64,000 nucleotides of DNA from positions 124,001 through 188,000 of the forward strand of contig NZ_JBQHDG010000022.1 of assembly GCF_052068095.1 (NCBI RefSeq), given 5' to 3'. Numbering within the stretch: the stretch's first letter is position 1; each line of letters opens with the position of its first letter. This document shows positions 34,495-42,073 of this stretch, in pieces. Source of the DNA: Phytohabitans sp052068095 (GTDB lineage: Bacteria; Actinomycetota; Actinomycetes; Mycobacteriales; Micromonosporaceae). A program made the translations under genes and the position numbers. The notes below the pieces were generated by a model that worked only from the letters and a program-made list of their open reading frames with translations, made no database searches and was not told where the DNA came from.

Positions 34495-34582
34495 AGAGGT
34501 CCGCGGGACAAGCCCTTCTCGCGTCCCTGCGACAGGTTCTTTGCGGCGGCCCGCGGGAGCATACGGTCCGTAGCTCAAATCT
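34328..34582. mobile_element. 255-bp segment bounded by 13-bp terminal inverted repeats (MITE-like)
   Basis: AGATTTGAGCTAC at 34328-34340 is exactly repeated in inverted orientation at 34570-34582. The segment contains the core of repeat copy C plus a right-hand part (CCCGCGGGAGCATACGG) that recurs at the end of copy E. It encodes nothing convincing. The shape is that of a non-autonomous transposable element; no transposase or clear target-site duplication is visible. Confidence 0.45.
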
Positions 34583-34630
34583 TTCGGGCTTCGGGCAGCT
34601 TGACCACCGCGAGCGGCCTCGTGCTCGGGA

Positions 34631-35956
34631 TCAGGTGGGGTGGTCGCCGCAGGTGGCGATGCTGCACCAGCGGCGGCGTCCACTGTGGTCGGCGAAGAGC
34701 CAGCCGCAGGTCCGGCTGGCGCAGGCGCACACCGTGAAACGCCGCGGATCCGCCAGCAGCTCGCCGGCGCTGCGGGCGGCCGCCAGCAGCGGCGCGCGCA
34801 GGCCCGCGGCGGGTGTCAGCCGCCAGTGCCCGAGCCCGTCCGGCCCGCGGCGGAAGACCGACACCGCGGCCGCCGCCTCGACGTGCCGGGCCACCGCCGC
34901 GAACGCCTTCGCGTCCGCCGGGTCGGTCAGGCAGGCGTACAGCCTGGCCCGCAGCTCGCGGGTCTCGTCGAGGACCGCGGCCGCGGCGAGTGGGTCGCGT
35001 CGGGCGGCGCGGAGCAGGTGGGTGACGGTGGCGTCGTCGAGCAGGTCCTGGTGGCCGGCCCACACCGCGAGCGTGGGATAGCCGCGGAGCCACTCCGCGC
35101 CGGGCGTGCGTTCGCCGCCCCAGCCGGCGTACGTGTTGCACAGCTCCAGCGCGGGGTGCCCGCCGACGCTCCAGGGCAGCCAGTGGTCGCGGACCCGGAC
35201 CGCGTACACCGGGGCGGCCGGGCGCTCCAGGCGCGGGTCGCCGGCGAGGATGCGCTGGTGCACGGTCTCCAGCTCGACGCCCGGCTCGACACCTGACTCG
35301 CCGGCGAGGGCCTTGCGCGCGTGGTCGTAGAGGTCGAGCGCGTCGGCCTGGCGGGCCGCACGGAACAGGGCGGTCATCACGCTCGCCACGAGCCCTTCCC
35401 GGGTGGGGTGCTCGCGGGCCAGGCCGGCGAGGTCGAGGGTGACCCGCTCGTGGTGGCCCATGTCGAGCAGCACCCGCGCGTGGGTCTCGGCGGTAGTGAG
35501 CCGCAGGTCGTGTAGTGGCGCGCCGAGCCGCTGGCGCAGCGTATCGCCGGCGAGGCCGGCCAGGAGCGGGCCGCGCCACAGGGCGAGGGCGGTGCCGGCG
35601 AGGCGTACCCGCTCGCCCGGGTCGGTCGTGGCCGCCACGCCGCGGGCGAGGTCGGCGAAGCGCACCGTGTCGACGTCGGCGCCCTCGACCGCGTAGCCGC
35701 CGCCGGTGGTCACGATCGACACCCGGTGCGGTGACAGGGCGGTGCGGAGGCGGCCGATGTACGTGTGGACGGTGCCCCGTGCGTTCGCCGGCGGCTCGCC
35801 GTCCCACAGCAGGTCGGCAAGCCGTTCGACGGTGACGGCGTGGCCGGCGTCGAGCAGCAGGATGGCCAGCAGCAGCCGCTCCTGCCGCCGCCGACCGACC
35901 GTCACGGGCTTGCCGTCACGGCCGGCCTCGAAGGGTCCCAGCAGCCTGAACTCCAT
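34631..35956 (-). CDS. SARP/BTAD regulator fused to a CGNR zinc-finger module
   Basis: This is a 441-residue protein. Residues 1-95 are an OmpR-like winged helix (FRLLGPFEAGRDGKPVTVGR, RRQERLLLAILLLDAGHAVT); about 96-245 is the bacterial transcriptional activator (BTAD) TPR region (LDLYDHARKALAGESGVEPG). This is the normal SARP layout. The C-terminal part (about 255-441) is instead an ABATE/CGNR-like module (GGHPALELCNTYAGW) ending in a zinc-finger with CACASRTCGWLFADHSGRRR and WCSIATCGD. CGNR proteins are normally separate ~190-residue regulators; the last motif is CGD rather than CGNR. It lies 18 bp after a secreted-protein gene on the same strand. A role in activating secondary metabolism is inferred from family. 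Confidence 0.88.
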   Translation of the reverse strand: MEFRLLGPFEAGRDGKPVTVGRRRQERLLLAILLLDAGHAVTVERLADLLWDGEPPANARGTVHTYIGRLRTALSPHRVSIVTTGGGYAVEGADVDTVRFADLARGVAATTDPGERVRLAGTALALWRGPLLAGLAGDTLRQRLGAPLHDLRLTTAETHARVLLDMGHHERVTLDLAGLAREHPTREGLVASVMTALFRAARQADALDLYDHARKALAGESGVEPGVELETVHQRILAGDPRLERPAAPVYAVRVRDHWLPWSVGGHPALELCNTYAGWGGERTPGAEWLRGYPTLAVWAGHQDLLDDATVTHLLRAARRDPLAAAAVLDETRELRARLYACLTDPADAKAFAAVARHVEAAAAVSVFRRGPDGLGHWRLTPAAGLRAPLLAAARSAGELLADPRRFTVCACASRTCGWLFADHSGRRRWCSIATCGDHPT

Positions 35957-35974
35957 ACCGCTAGGACGCTTTGG

Positions 35975-36454
35975 TCACCCCAGTTCGGTGCACAGGTTGC
36001 GCTCGGTGCCGTGGTACATGGTCACCGTCTTCACGCCGGCGGCGTCGAACGCGACGGTGTAGACCCCGTCGAAGACCCAGAGCCCGCGCGGGCGGTTGCC
36101 GCCACCCTCGCGGAAGCCGAACCCGGCCGGCCCCACCAGGTACCAGGTGGATTTGGTGGTGAGGGTCCCGCCCGGCTCGATCTCGACGAGGGCGCTGCCG
36201 CCGAGGTCGGCCTCCAGCGTCTCGCCGGTGTCGGTGTTGGTGTACGCGAAGACGAGGTCGCCGACGTACGCCTCGCGCTTGGTCGAGCCGTCCGGGTGGC
36301 GGGCCAGCACCTTGGTCTTCACCTCGTCGACGACCGGCTCGCCGTGGACCGGGAAGTCGCAGCGGGCGCCGGCCGCCACGTCGAACGGTGCCGAGGGCGC
36401 CGGCAGCCACCCTCCCGCGGTCACCGCGAGCGCGGTCACAAGATTCATCAACAT
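35975..36454 (-). CDS. secreted protein of unknown function
   Basis: It has 159 residues from ATG 36454; no strong RBS. The N-terminus LMNLVTALAVTAGGWLPAPS is a short signal peptide-like segment. The mature part is beta-rich (EADLGGSALVEIEPGGTLTT, KSTWYLVGPAGFGFREG, GVYTVAFDAAGVKTVTMYHG) with two Cys, one near each end, that could form a disulfide. No family is recognised. It lies 35 bp after the APH-like gene and 18 bp before the SARP-CGNR gene, so the three may be one transcription unit. Confidence 0.7.
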   Translation of the reverse strand: MLMNLVTALAVTAGGWLPAPSAPFDVAAGARCDFPVHGEPVVDEVKTKVLARHPDGSTKREAYVGDLVFAYTNTDTGETLEADLGGSALVEIEPGGTLTTKSTWYLVGPAGFGFREGGGNRPRGLWVFDGVYTVAFDAAGVKTVTMYHGTERNLCTELG

Positions 36455-36489
36455 GGGAACGAGCCTGGCCCGGCCCGCTCACCATCCGC

Positions 36490-37410
36490 TCACCACGGCT
36501 GGGTCAGGAGCTCGTGGATGCGGCGGGCCCGGTTGGTGACCGCGGGGTGGTCGAGTGGGCGGCCCTGTGGTGGGCCGAGCCATCGGCAGAGCTGGCGCAG
36601 GGCAAGCAGGACCGCGCCGCGCTGGATGGCCGGCCCGTGATCGGCCGGCAGGGGCTGGACGCGCTGGTAGCCGTCGAGCAGGGCGGGCAGCAGGGCTTCC
36701 CGGTCGTGCAGGTGGAAGTGGCTCAGGTCGAAGAACGGCTCGGTGCCGCGGATCTCGCCGAAGTCGATGAGCCCGGTGTACCGGTCGCCGGTGTGGAAGA
36801 TGTGCGTCGTGTCGAAGTCGCCGTGGGCGAGCACCGCGCGTGCGGGAGGCCGGTCGCGCTCGTGTTCGACCATGCCCTCGATGGTGTCGAGGACCGGCGT
36901 GGCGAACAGCGACGCCAGCGGGCCGGGCCAGGTCTGCGGCAGGTACGAGGTGAGGTACGGCGGGTAGGTGGCGTATTCGGCCCGCAACGGCCACCGGCGT
37001 CCGCGCCGTCGCACGAAGCCGAACCCGTCGACCGGCACCTGGTTGAGCACGGCGAGGTCGGCTCCGGCATCCGCGACCACGGGTGCGGTGCGGGCCGGCG
37101 CGGCGCCGGGCACCTCGGTGGTGATCATGACGGAGCGGCCGATGTCGGCGTTGAAGGCCTCGACGTAGACCACCGACGCGACCTTGACGCCGAGGTCGCG
37201 GAGCCGCTGGTGCAGCTCCGCGTCGGTTTCGAGGTTTTCGTCGGCCTCCTCGGCCACCCGGAGGTAGAAGGTCTCCGTTCCTGTGTGGACTTGGTACACC
37301 TGCGTGGACATCCCTTCGGCGGTGCGCCGGTAGCTGACGGAAGCGCCGAAAGCCTTGTGGAGCAGGGCGTGTAGAGCGTCGGCGGGGACGTCCGGCTTGC
37401 GGTGCGACAA
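36490..37410 (-). CDS. APH-family (aminoglycoside phosphotransferase-like) kinase
   Basis: It has 306 residues from TTG 37410, supported by AAAGGG 6 nt upstream; ATG candidates further upstream lack an RBS and reach into the neighbouring promoter region. The kinase-like fold is seen in TETFYLRVAEE (ATP-anchoring strand), the catalytic loop VLAHGDFDTTHIF and the metal-binding GLIDFGEIRG. Family members phosphorylate small molecules such as aminoglycosides, macrolides or homoserine. The substrate cannot be deduced, and a resistance role is not implied. It is divergent from a small lipoprotein gene 58 bp away. Confidence 0.85.
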   Translation of the reverse strand: MSHRKPDVPADALHALLHKAFGASVSYRRTAEGMSTQVYQVHTGTETFYLRVAEEADENLETDAELHQRLRDLGVKVASVVYVEAFNADIGRSVMITTEVPGAAPARTAPVVADAGADLAVLNQVPVDGFGFVRRRGRRWPLRAEYATYPPYLTSYLPQTWPGPLASLFATPVLDTIEGMVEHERDRPPARAVLAHGDFDTTHIFHTGDRYTGLIDFGEIRGTEPFFDLSHFHLHDREALLPALLDGYQRVQPLPADHGPAIQRGAVLLALRQLCRWLGPPQGRPLDHPAVTNRARRIHELLTQPW

Positions 37411-37468
37411 TGGCGGCCCTTTCGGCGGGGGACAACGACGCGTGCGTGCTCTCGCTAGCATGCCGGCC

Positions 37469-37855
37469 ATGACAACGGGGATCGGATCTCGGCTGGCCGT
37501 GGTCGCGTGCGTCGCGGCCCTCGCCATCGCCGGATGTGGCAAGAGCGGTGCCGGAAAGTACGGCGACGAGCTGGAAAACGCCGGCTTTCAGAACGTGTCG
37601 GTCACGCGTGACGAGGAGGGCTCCGGCAAGAAGAAGCTCGTCGCGTACGACTTCGACGTCGCCGTAGACACCGACGGTGACGACGGCACTTGTGCCGTCG
37701 AGCTGGAGCACCCGGCCAACTCCAAGGGCCGGCTCACCGGCGACGACTGGCACATCGACGAGGTCAACGGCGAAGACGTCAACGGCTGGGGCGCCGACAG
37801 TCCGGACGCCGCGAAGGTCAAGCAGCTCCTCCAGGAACACGGCTACGACTGCTGA
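37469..37855 (+). CDS. small lipoprotein of unknown function
   Basis: This is a 128-residue protein from ATG 37469; TAGCAT ends 7 nt upstream, suggesting a leaderless transcript (an ATG at 37460 is also in frame). The signal RLAVVACVAALAIAGC has a clear lipobox (IAGC). The mature part is acidic with GKYGDELENAGFQNVSVTRD and KQLLQEHGYDC. No known family. It abuts the stop codon of the convergent HxlR gene with no gap. Confidence 0.8.
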   Translation: MTTGIGSRLAVVACVAALAIAGCGKSGAGKYGDELENAGFQNVSVTRDEEGSGKKKLVAYDFDVAVDTDGDDGTCAVELEHPANSKGRLTGDDWHIDEVNGEDVNGWGADSPDAAKVKQLLQEHGYDC

Positions 37856-38521
37856 TCAGTCCACCGCGACGGCCCGGGGCAGCGGAAAGAGCGTGAGAAA
37901 CCGCCGGGCCGTCGCCATGTCGCCGGTGAGCTCGACCCGGCCGTGCCGCATCGCCTTGGACAGCTCGAGGTTGTCGTGGAGCATCGCCGTGAGCGAGTCG
38001 GTGTCGGTGTGCAGCGTGACGTCGGCGGCGCCCACCACGTCGCGGGTGGCCTGGAAGGCCCGGTCGGCGATGCGGATGGCGAACTCTTCGTCACCGAGCC
38101 GCAGCGCGATGGTGGCGTCGAGATCCCCGGCGGCGTCCGGGTCGAACAACGCCTTCAACGAGAGGATCAGCGAGCTGGCGCTGATCGGGGCGTGCACTGG
38201 CAGCGCGGGTGACTGGCTGGCCCACCGGGCGAGCCCGGTGATGAGCGGCTCAAGCTCGGCGCCCCACCCGGTCAGCTCGTAGACCCACGCCGGCGCGGGC
38301 GGCCCCAGCCTGCGCCGCCGCGCCAGGCCGGCGCCTTGCAGCTCCTTGAGCCGCTGGGAGAGCACGTCGGCGCTGACGCCGGGCAGGGCGGCCTGTAGGT
38401 CGGTGAACCGCTTCGGCCCCAGGAGGAGCTCGCGCACGACGAGCAGCGCCCACCGCTCGCCGACGAGCTCCAGGCCGTGCGCCAGCGCGCATCCGTCGTT
38501 GTATCCCCGCTTGCCCACCAC
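37856..38521 (-). CDS. HxlR-family regulator with a C-terminal SCP2-like domain
   Basis: This is a 221-residue protein. The HxlR winged helix (about 10-105) is CALAHGLELVGERWALLVVR, ELLLGPKRFTDLQAALPGVS, ADVLSQRLKELQGAGL. HxlR proteins are usually 110-150 residues; here a second ~100-residue domain follows (DATIALRLGDEEFAIRIADR, then LTAMLHDNLELSKAMRHGRV), which resembles sterol-carrier-protein/SCP2-like sensors. GTG 38521 has TAGGCT 6 nt upstream, fitting a leaderless mRNA. It is divergent from the tautomerase and probably regulates it. Confidence 0.88.
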   Translation of the reverse strand: MVGKRGYNDGCALAHGLELVGERWALLVVRELLLGPKRFTDLQAALPGVSADVLSQRLKELQGAGLARRRRLGPPAPAWVYELTGWGAELEPLITGLARWASQSPALPVHAPISASSLILSLKALFDPDAAGDLDATIALRLGDEEFAIRIADRAFQATRDVVGAADVTLHTDTDSLTAMLHDNLELSKAMRHGRVELTGDMATARRFLTLFPLPRAVAVD

Positions 38522-38548
38522 CAGATCAGCCTAGCACTCGCTCCGTCT

Positions 38549-38564
38549 AAGCAACTTTTTGCTT
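38549..38564. promoter_or_regulatory. inverted repeat in the HxlR-tautomerase gap (candidate operator)
   Basis: AAGCAA-CTTT-TTGCTT is a perfect 6-bp inverted repeat with a 4-bp spacer, midway between the divergent HxlR and tautomerase starts. HxlR regulators bind inverted repeats in such divergent gaps, so this is the likely binding site. Confidence 0.5.
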
Positions 38565-38631
38565 GGAAAAACCGATCAACTACTTGTACAGTCCGAGAGC
38601 AAGGATGGTGCGAGCGAGAAGGAGAGCAGCT

Positions 38632-39039
38632 ATGCCACAGGTACTTATCGAGGCACCGACGGGGATCCAGCCAGGCGCCAAGGAGACGATGATGCGGGAG
38701 ATCTCCGCCGCCGTCGACGAGGCGTTTCGCATCCCCGACGTCCGGGTCTGGCTCCGGGAGTACCCGGCCGGAAACGTCGCGCAGGACGGTCGCGTCGGCG
38801 CCGAGCCGATCCGTCCACTGTGCTTCCTGGAGGTCCCCGAGCTGCACAAGCTAGACGCCAAGCGCGCGATGGCCCGGCGGATCCACGACGCCATCGCGGC
38901 GGCGTACAGCGGGCTGGCCAACACCGACGAGACACTGATCCTGATGAACCACTACCCGCTGGAAAACGCCGGCTGGGCGGGACGGTTGCAGTCCGACGAC
39001 GCCGGCGCCGTGGCCGCGGTGCGGCAGCTCAACGCCTGA
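38632..39039 (+). CDS. tautomerase-superfamily protein
   Basis: It has 135 residues from ATG 38632 (AAGGAG 7 nt upstream). Met is followed by Pro (PQVLIEAPTGIQPGAKETMM), giving the N-terminal catalytic proline of 4-oxalocrotonate tautomerase relatives after Met removal. It carries two half-domains, the second starting near PIRPLCFLEV, so the length fits the fused-domain tautomerases rather than the 62-residue forms. It could isomerise or dehalogenate small unsaturated acids. It is divergent from the HxlR regulator. Confidence 0.88.
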   Translation: MPQVLIEAPTGIQPGAKETMMREISAAVDEAFRIPDVRVWLREYPAGNVAQDGRVGAEPIRPLCFLEVPELHKLDAKRAMARRIHDAIAAAYSGLANTDETLILMNHYPLENAGWAGRLQSDDAGAVAAVRQLNA

Positions 39040-39046
39040 GCACGGT

Positions 39047-39078
39047 CGGGGCCCGCCCCCAAATGAGGGCGGGCCCCG
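39047..39078. terminator. strong bidirectional terminator hairpin
   Basis: CGGGGCCCGCCC (39047-39058) pairs perfectly with GGGCGGGCCCCG (39067-39078) across an 8-nt loop, giving a 12-bp GC stem between the convergent tautomerase and sugC-like genes. Confidence 0.8.
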
Positions 39079-39086
39079 CGAATCTC

Positions 39087-40289
39087 TCAGGACACTCCGG
39101 CCGCGCGCCCTTCGTGCAGCGTGATGTTGCGGCCGTCCGACGGGTCGAAGAGGTGGATCTTCTCGAGGTTGAACCAGACCTTGTACGACCCGCCCTCGCG
39201 CACCCGCGACTCGGCCGACAGCCGGGTCACCAGGTTGGCGCCGCTGGTCGGCAGGTCGGAGGCGCCCGCGTCGGCGGCGAGCTCTTCCAGCTCGGCCGAG
39301 CTGGCCCGCTCGCCCTCGACGGTCAGGTACACGTACTTGTCCGAGCCCATCGACTCGACGAGCTCGACCGGTGCCTCGAACTCCCTGCCCTTGCCCCGCG
39401 CCGGCTCGTCGACGAGCGCGGCGTCCTCGAAGTGCTCCGGGCGGATGCCGAGGATCATCTCCTGCGGCGCCTCGCCCCGCTCCAGCATCCCCCGCAGCCG
39501 GTCGCCGATCGGCACGTCACCCAGCGCCGTGCGAAGAGCCCCGTCCGACGCCTGCGCGCTGAGGAAGTTCATCGCGGGCGAGCCGATGAAGCCGGCCACG
39601 AAGAGGTTGTTCGGGTGGTCGTACAGCGTCTGCGGGTCGCCGACCTGCTGCACCGCGCCGGCCCGCAGCACCACGACCCGGTCGCCGAGCGTCATCGCCT
39701 CGGTCTGGTCGTGCGTGACGTACACGGTGGTGGTGCCCAATCGCTTTTGCAGCCGGGAAACCACGGTGCGCATCTGCACGCGTAGCTTGGCATCCAGGTT
39801 GGACAGTGGCTCGTCCATGAGGAACGCCTTGGGGCTGCGCACGATCGCCCGGCCCATCGCCACCCGCTGCCGCTGGCCGCCGGAGAGGTTGGCCGGCTTG
39901 CGGTCGAGCAGCTCGGTGAGCTCCAGCACCTTGGCCGCCTCGGACACCTTCTCGTCGATCGTGGCCTTGTCCAGTTTGGCCAGTCGCAGCGGGAAGGCCA
40001 TGTTCTCCCGCACGGTCATGTTCGGGTAGAGCGCGTACGACTGGAACACCATCGCGATGTCACGGTCGCGCGGCGCCTTCTCGTTCATCCGGTCGCCGCC
40101 GATGCGCAGCTCGCCGCTGGAGATGTCCTCCAGGCCGGCGATCATGTTGAGCAATGTGGACTTGCCGCAGCCCGACGGGCCGACCAGGATCACGAACTCG
40201 CCGTCCGCGATCTCCAGGTCTACGTCGCGCACGGCGACGGTGCCGTCCGGGTACTGCTTGCCGACCTTGTCCAGCACGATCTCGGCCAT
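39087..40289 (-). CDS. sugC: trehalose-type ABC importer ATPase
   Basis: This is a 400-residue protein of the MalK/UgpC/SugC type. Walker A GPSGCGKST, Q-loop VFQSYALYPNMT, signature LSGGQRQRVAMGRA, Walker B AFLMDEPLSNLDAKLR and the switch His in VTHDQTEAMTLGD are all present. The C-terminal TOBE/OB region (about 240-400) contains LGIRPEHFEDA. It energises uptake with the two permeases. ATG 40289 has AAGGGGTG upstream and lies 3 bp after the sugB-like gene. As last gene of the operon it is followed by the 39047 terminator. Confidence 0.92.
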   Translation of the reverse strand: MAEIVLDKVGKQYPDGTVAVRDVDLEIADGEFVILVGPSGCGKSTLLNMIAGLEDISSGELRIGGDRMNEKAPRDRDIAMVFQSYALYPNMTVRENMAFPLRLAKLDKATIDEKVSEAAKVLELTELLDRKPANLSGGQRQRVAMGRAIVRSPKAFLMDEPLSNLDAKLRVQMRTVVSRLQKRLGTTTVYVTHDQTEAMTLGDRVVVLRAGAVQQVGDPQTLYDHPNNLFVAGFIGSPAMNFLSAQASDGALRTALGDVPIGDRLRGMLERGEAPQEMILGIRPEHFEDAALVDEPARGKGREFEAPVELVESMGSDKYVYLTVEGERASSAELEELAADAGASDLPTSGANLVTRLSAESRVREGGSYKVWFNLEKIHLFDPSDGRNITLHEGRAAGVS

Positions 40290-40292
40290 GAG

Positions 40293-41120
40293 TCACCCCT
40301 TAACCGCGCCGGACGTCAGGCCCGAGACGATACGACGCTGGAAGAACAGCACGAACAAAATGATCGGAATGGTGATGACGACGGCGGCCGCGGAGATCGA
40401 CCCGGTCGGGTCTTCGAACTGCGAGTCGCCGGTGAAGAACGACAGCGCCACCGGCACCGTGCGGGAGCGCTCGGTGGAGGTGAGCGAGATGGCGAAGAGG
40501 AAGTCGTTCCAGCAGAAGATGAACGCGAGGATCGCGGTGGTGAACACCCCCGGCGCGGCCAGCGGCGCGATCACCTTGCGAAACGCCTCACCCTGCGTGG
40601 CACCGTCCATCTTGGCCGCCTTCTCCAGGTCCCACGGGATCTGCTTGAAGAACGCCGACAGCGTGTAGATGGTCAGCGGCAGCGCGAACGTGATGTACGG
40701 GAGGATGAGCCCGGGCCAGGTGTCGAACAGGCCCAGCCGCCGCTCGATGTCGAAGAGCGGCGAGACGAGTGACACCTGGGGAAACATCGCGATCAGCAGC
40801 GATACGCCAACCAGGGCGCCCTTGCCGGGAAAGTCGAGCCGGGCGATCGCGTACGCGGCCATCGTGCCGAGGGTCACCGCGATGAGCGTGGATATCAGCG
40901 CGATGCCGATCGAGTTGATGAGCGCGCGCACGAACTGGTCGGTCTGGAAGATGGTCTTGTAGTTGTCGAGCGTCCACTCACGCGGGATAAAGTTGCCGTC
41001 GGTGAGGGTGGCCGTCGTCTTGAACGACAGCGACATGATCCACAGCACGGGGATGAGGGCGAAGACCACCACGATGACGTCGAGCAGTCCCCAGCGCCAC
41101 TTGACTCCACGTGACTCCAT
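40293..41120 (-). CDS. sugB: trehalose-type ABC importer permease 2
   Basis: This is a 275-residue membrane protein with six predicted helices (the first is LLDVIVVVFALIPVLWIMSL). The EAA loop contacting the ATPase reads PWDLEKAAKMDGATQGEAFR, then KVIAPLAAPG. It is the MalG-type partner. The start overlaps the stop of permease 1 by one base. The assignment as SugB follows from operon order and the LpqY-like binding protein. Confidence 0.9.
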   Translation of the reverse strand: MESRGVKWRWGLLDVIVVVFALIPVLWIMSLSFKTTATLTDGNFIPREWTLDNYKTIFQTDQFVRALINSIGIALISTLIAVTLGTMAAYAIARLDFPGKGALVGVSLLIAMFPQVSLVSPLFDIERRLGLFDTWPGLILPYITFALPLTIYTLSAFFKQIPWDLEKAAKMDGATQGEAFRKVIAPLAAPGVFTTAILAFIFCWNDFLFAISLTSTERSRTVPVALSFFTGDSQFEDPTGSISAAAVVITIPIILFVLFFQRRIVSGLTSGAVKG

Positions 41121-42073
41121 CAGCGCCTCCCCTCGTCGCTGCTACCGGGTGCCGCCGTGCCGAAGAGCTTCACGAAGATGAACGCGATGATCGCCACGGT
41201 CAGGAAGATGAGCACCGACATCGTGGAGCCGATGCCGAGGTTGAGCCCCTTGATGAGGTTGTTGTAGGCGAGCATCGACACCGACGAGGTCTCGTTGGCG
41301 CCCGCGGTCAGCACGTAGATGTTGTCGAACACCCGGAACGCGTCGAGCGTGCGGAAGAGCAGCGCGACCAGGATGGCCGGCTTCATCACCGGCAGCATCA
41401 CCTTGATGAAACGCTGCCACGCCGTCGCGCCGTCCATCGACGCGGCCTTCAGCAGATCCTCGGGTACCAGCGCGAGGCCGGCCATCAGCAGCAGCGCCAT
41501 GAACGGTGTGGTCTTCCAGATCTCGGCCAGCATGATGATGGCCAGGGAGCTGGCCCGCTCGGTGAGTGGCGCGCTGTCGCTGAAGAGGTTGGCCAGGTAG
41601 CCGGTGCCGGGTGTCCACGCGTATCGCCAGGAGAACGCGGCCACGACCGTGACGATGCCGTACGGGATCAGCGCGGACGTGCGCACGATGCCCCGGCCGA
41701 CCAGGGTGCGGTGCATGATGACGGCCAGCCCCATGCCGAGCACCAGCTCGATCACGACCGTCACGATCGTGATCAGCATGGTCACGCCGAACGCGGTCCA
41801 CCAGTACTGGTTGCTCAGCACGGTCACGTAGTTGGACAGCCCGACGAACTCGCGCTCGTCCGGAAACTTCAGGTCGTACCGCTGAAGCGAGAGCCACACC
41901 GAGTACAGGATCGGGTAGCCGGCCACGGCGAGCATCACGATCGCGGCGGGCGCGCAGAGCAGCCAGCCCAGCCGGCGCTCGGCCCGCTTGCCTTCGGAGA
42001 GGCGCGCCTTTTCCGCCTTGCTCAGCGGCTTTTCCTCGGCCCGGTGCTTGGCTGTCGTGGCGGGCGCGCTCAT
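41120..42073 (-). CDS. sugA: trehalose-type ABC importer permease 1
   Basis: This is a 317-residue membrane protein. A charged cytoplasmic N-terminus (KAEKARLSEGKRAERRL) precedes the first helix (LGWLLCAPAAIVMLAVAGYP). The EAA loop is VPEDLLKAASMDGATAWQRF followed by IKVMLPVMKPA. It is MalF-like but lacks the long periplasmic insert of enteric MalF. ATG 42073 overlaps the stop of the binding-protein gene (ATGA). Confidence 0.9.
   Translation of the reverse strand: MSAPATTAKHRAEEKPLSKAEKARLSEGKRAERRLGWLLCAPAAIVMLAVAGYPILYSVWLSLQRYDLKFPDEREFVGLSNYVTVLSNQYWWTAFGVTMLITIVTVVIELVLGMGLAVIMHRTLVGRGIVRTSALIPYGIVTVVAAFSWRYAWTPGTGYLANLFSDSAPLTERASSLAIIMLAEIWKTTPFMALLLMAGLALVPEDLLKAASMDGATAWQRFIKVMLPVMKPAILVALLFRTLDAFRVFDNIYVLTAGANETSSVSMLAYNNLIKGLNLGIGSTMSVLIFLTVAIIAFIFVKLFGTAAPGSSDEGRR

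Noticed and set aside
36490..37410. Aminoglycoside resistance gene
   Set aside because: The APH fold is shared by many kinases with other substrates, and nothing specific to aminoglycoside enzymes can be read here.
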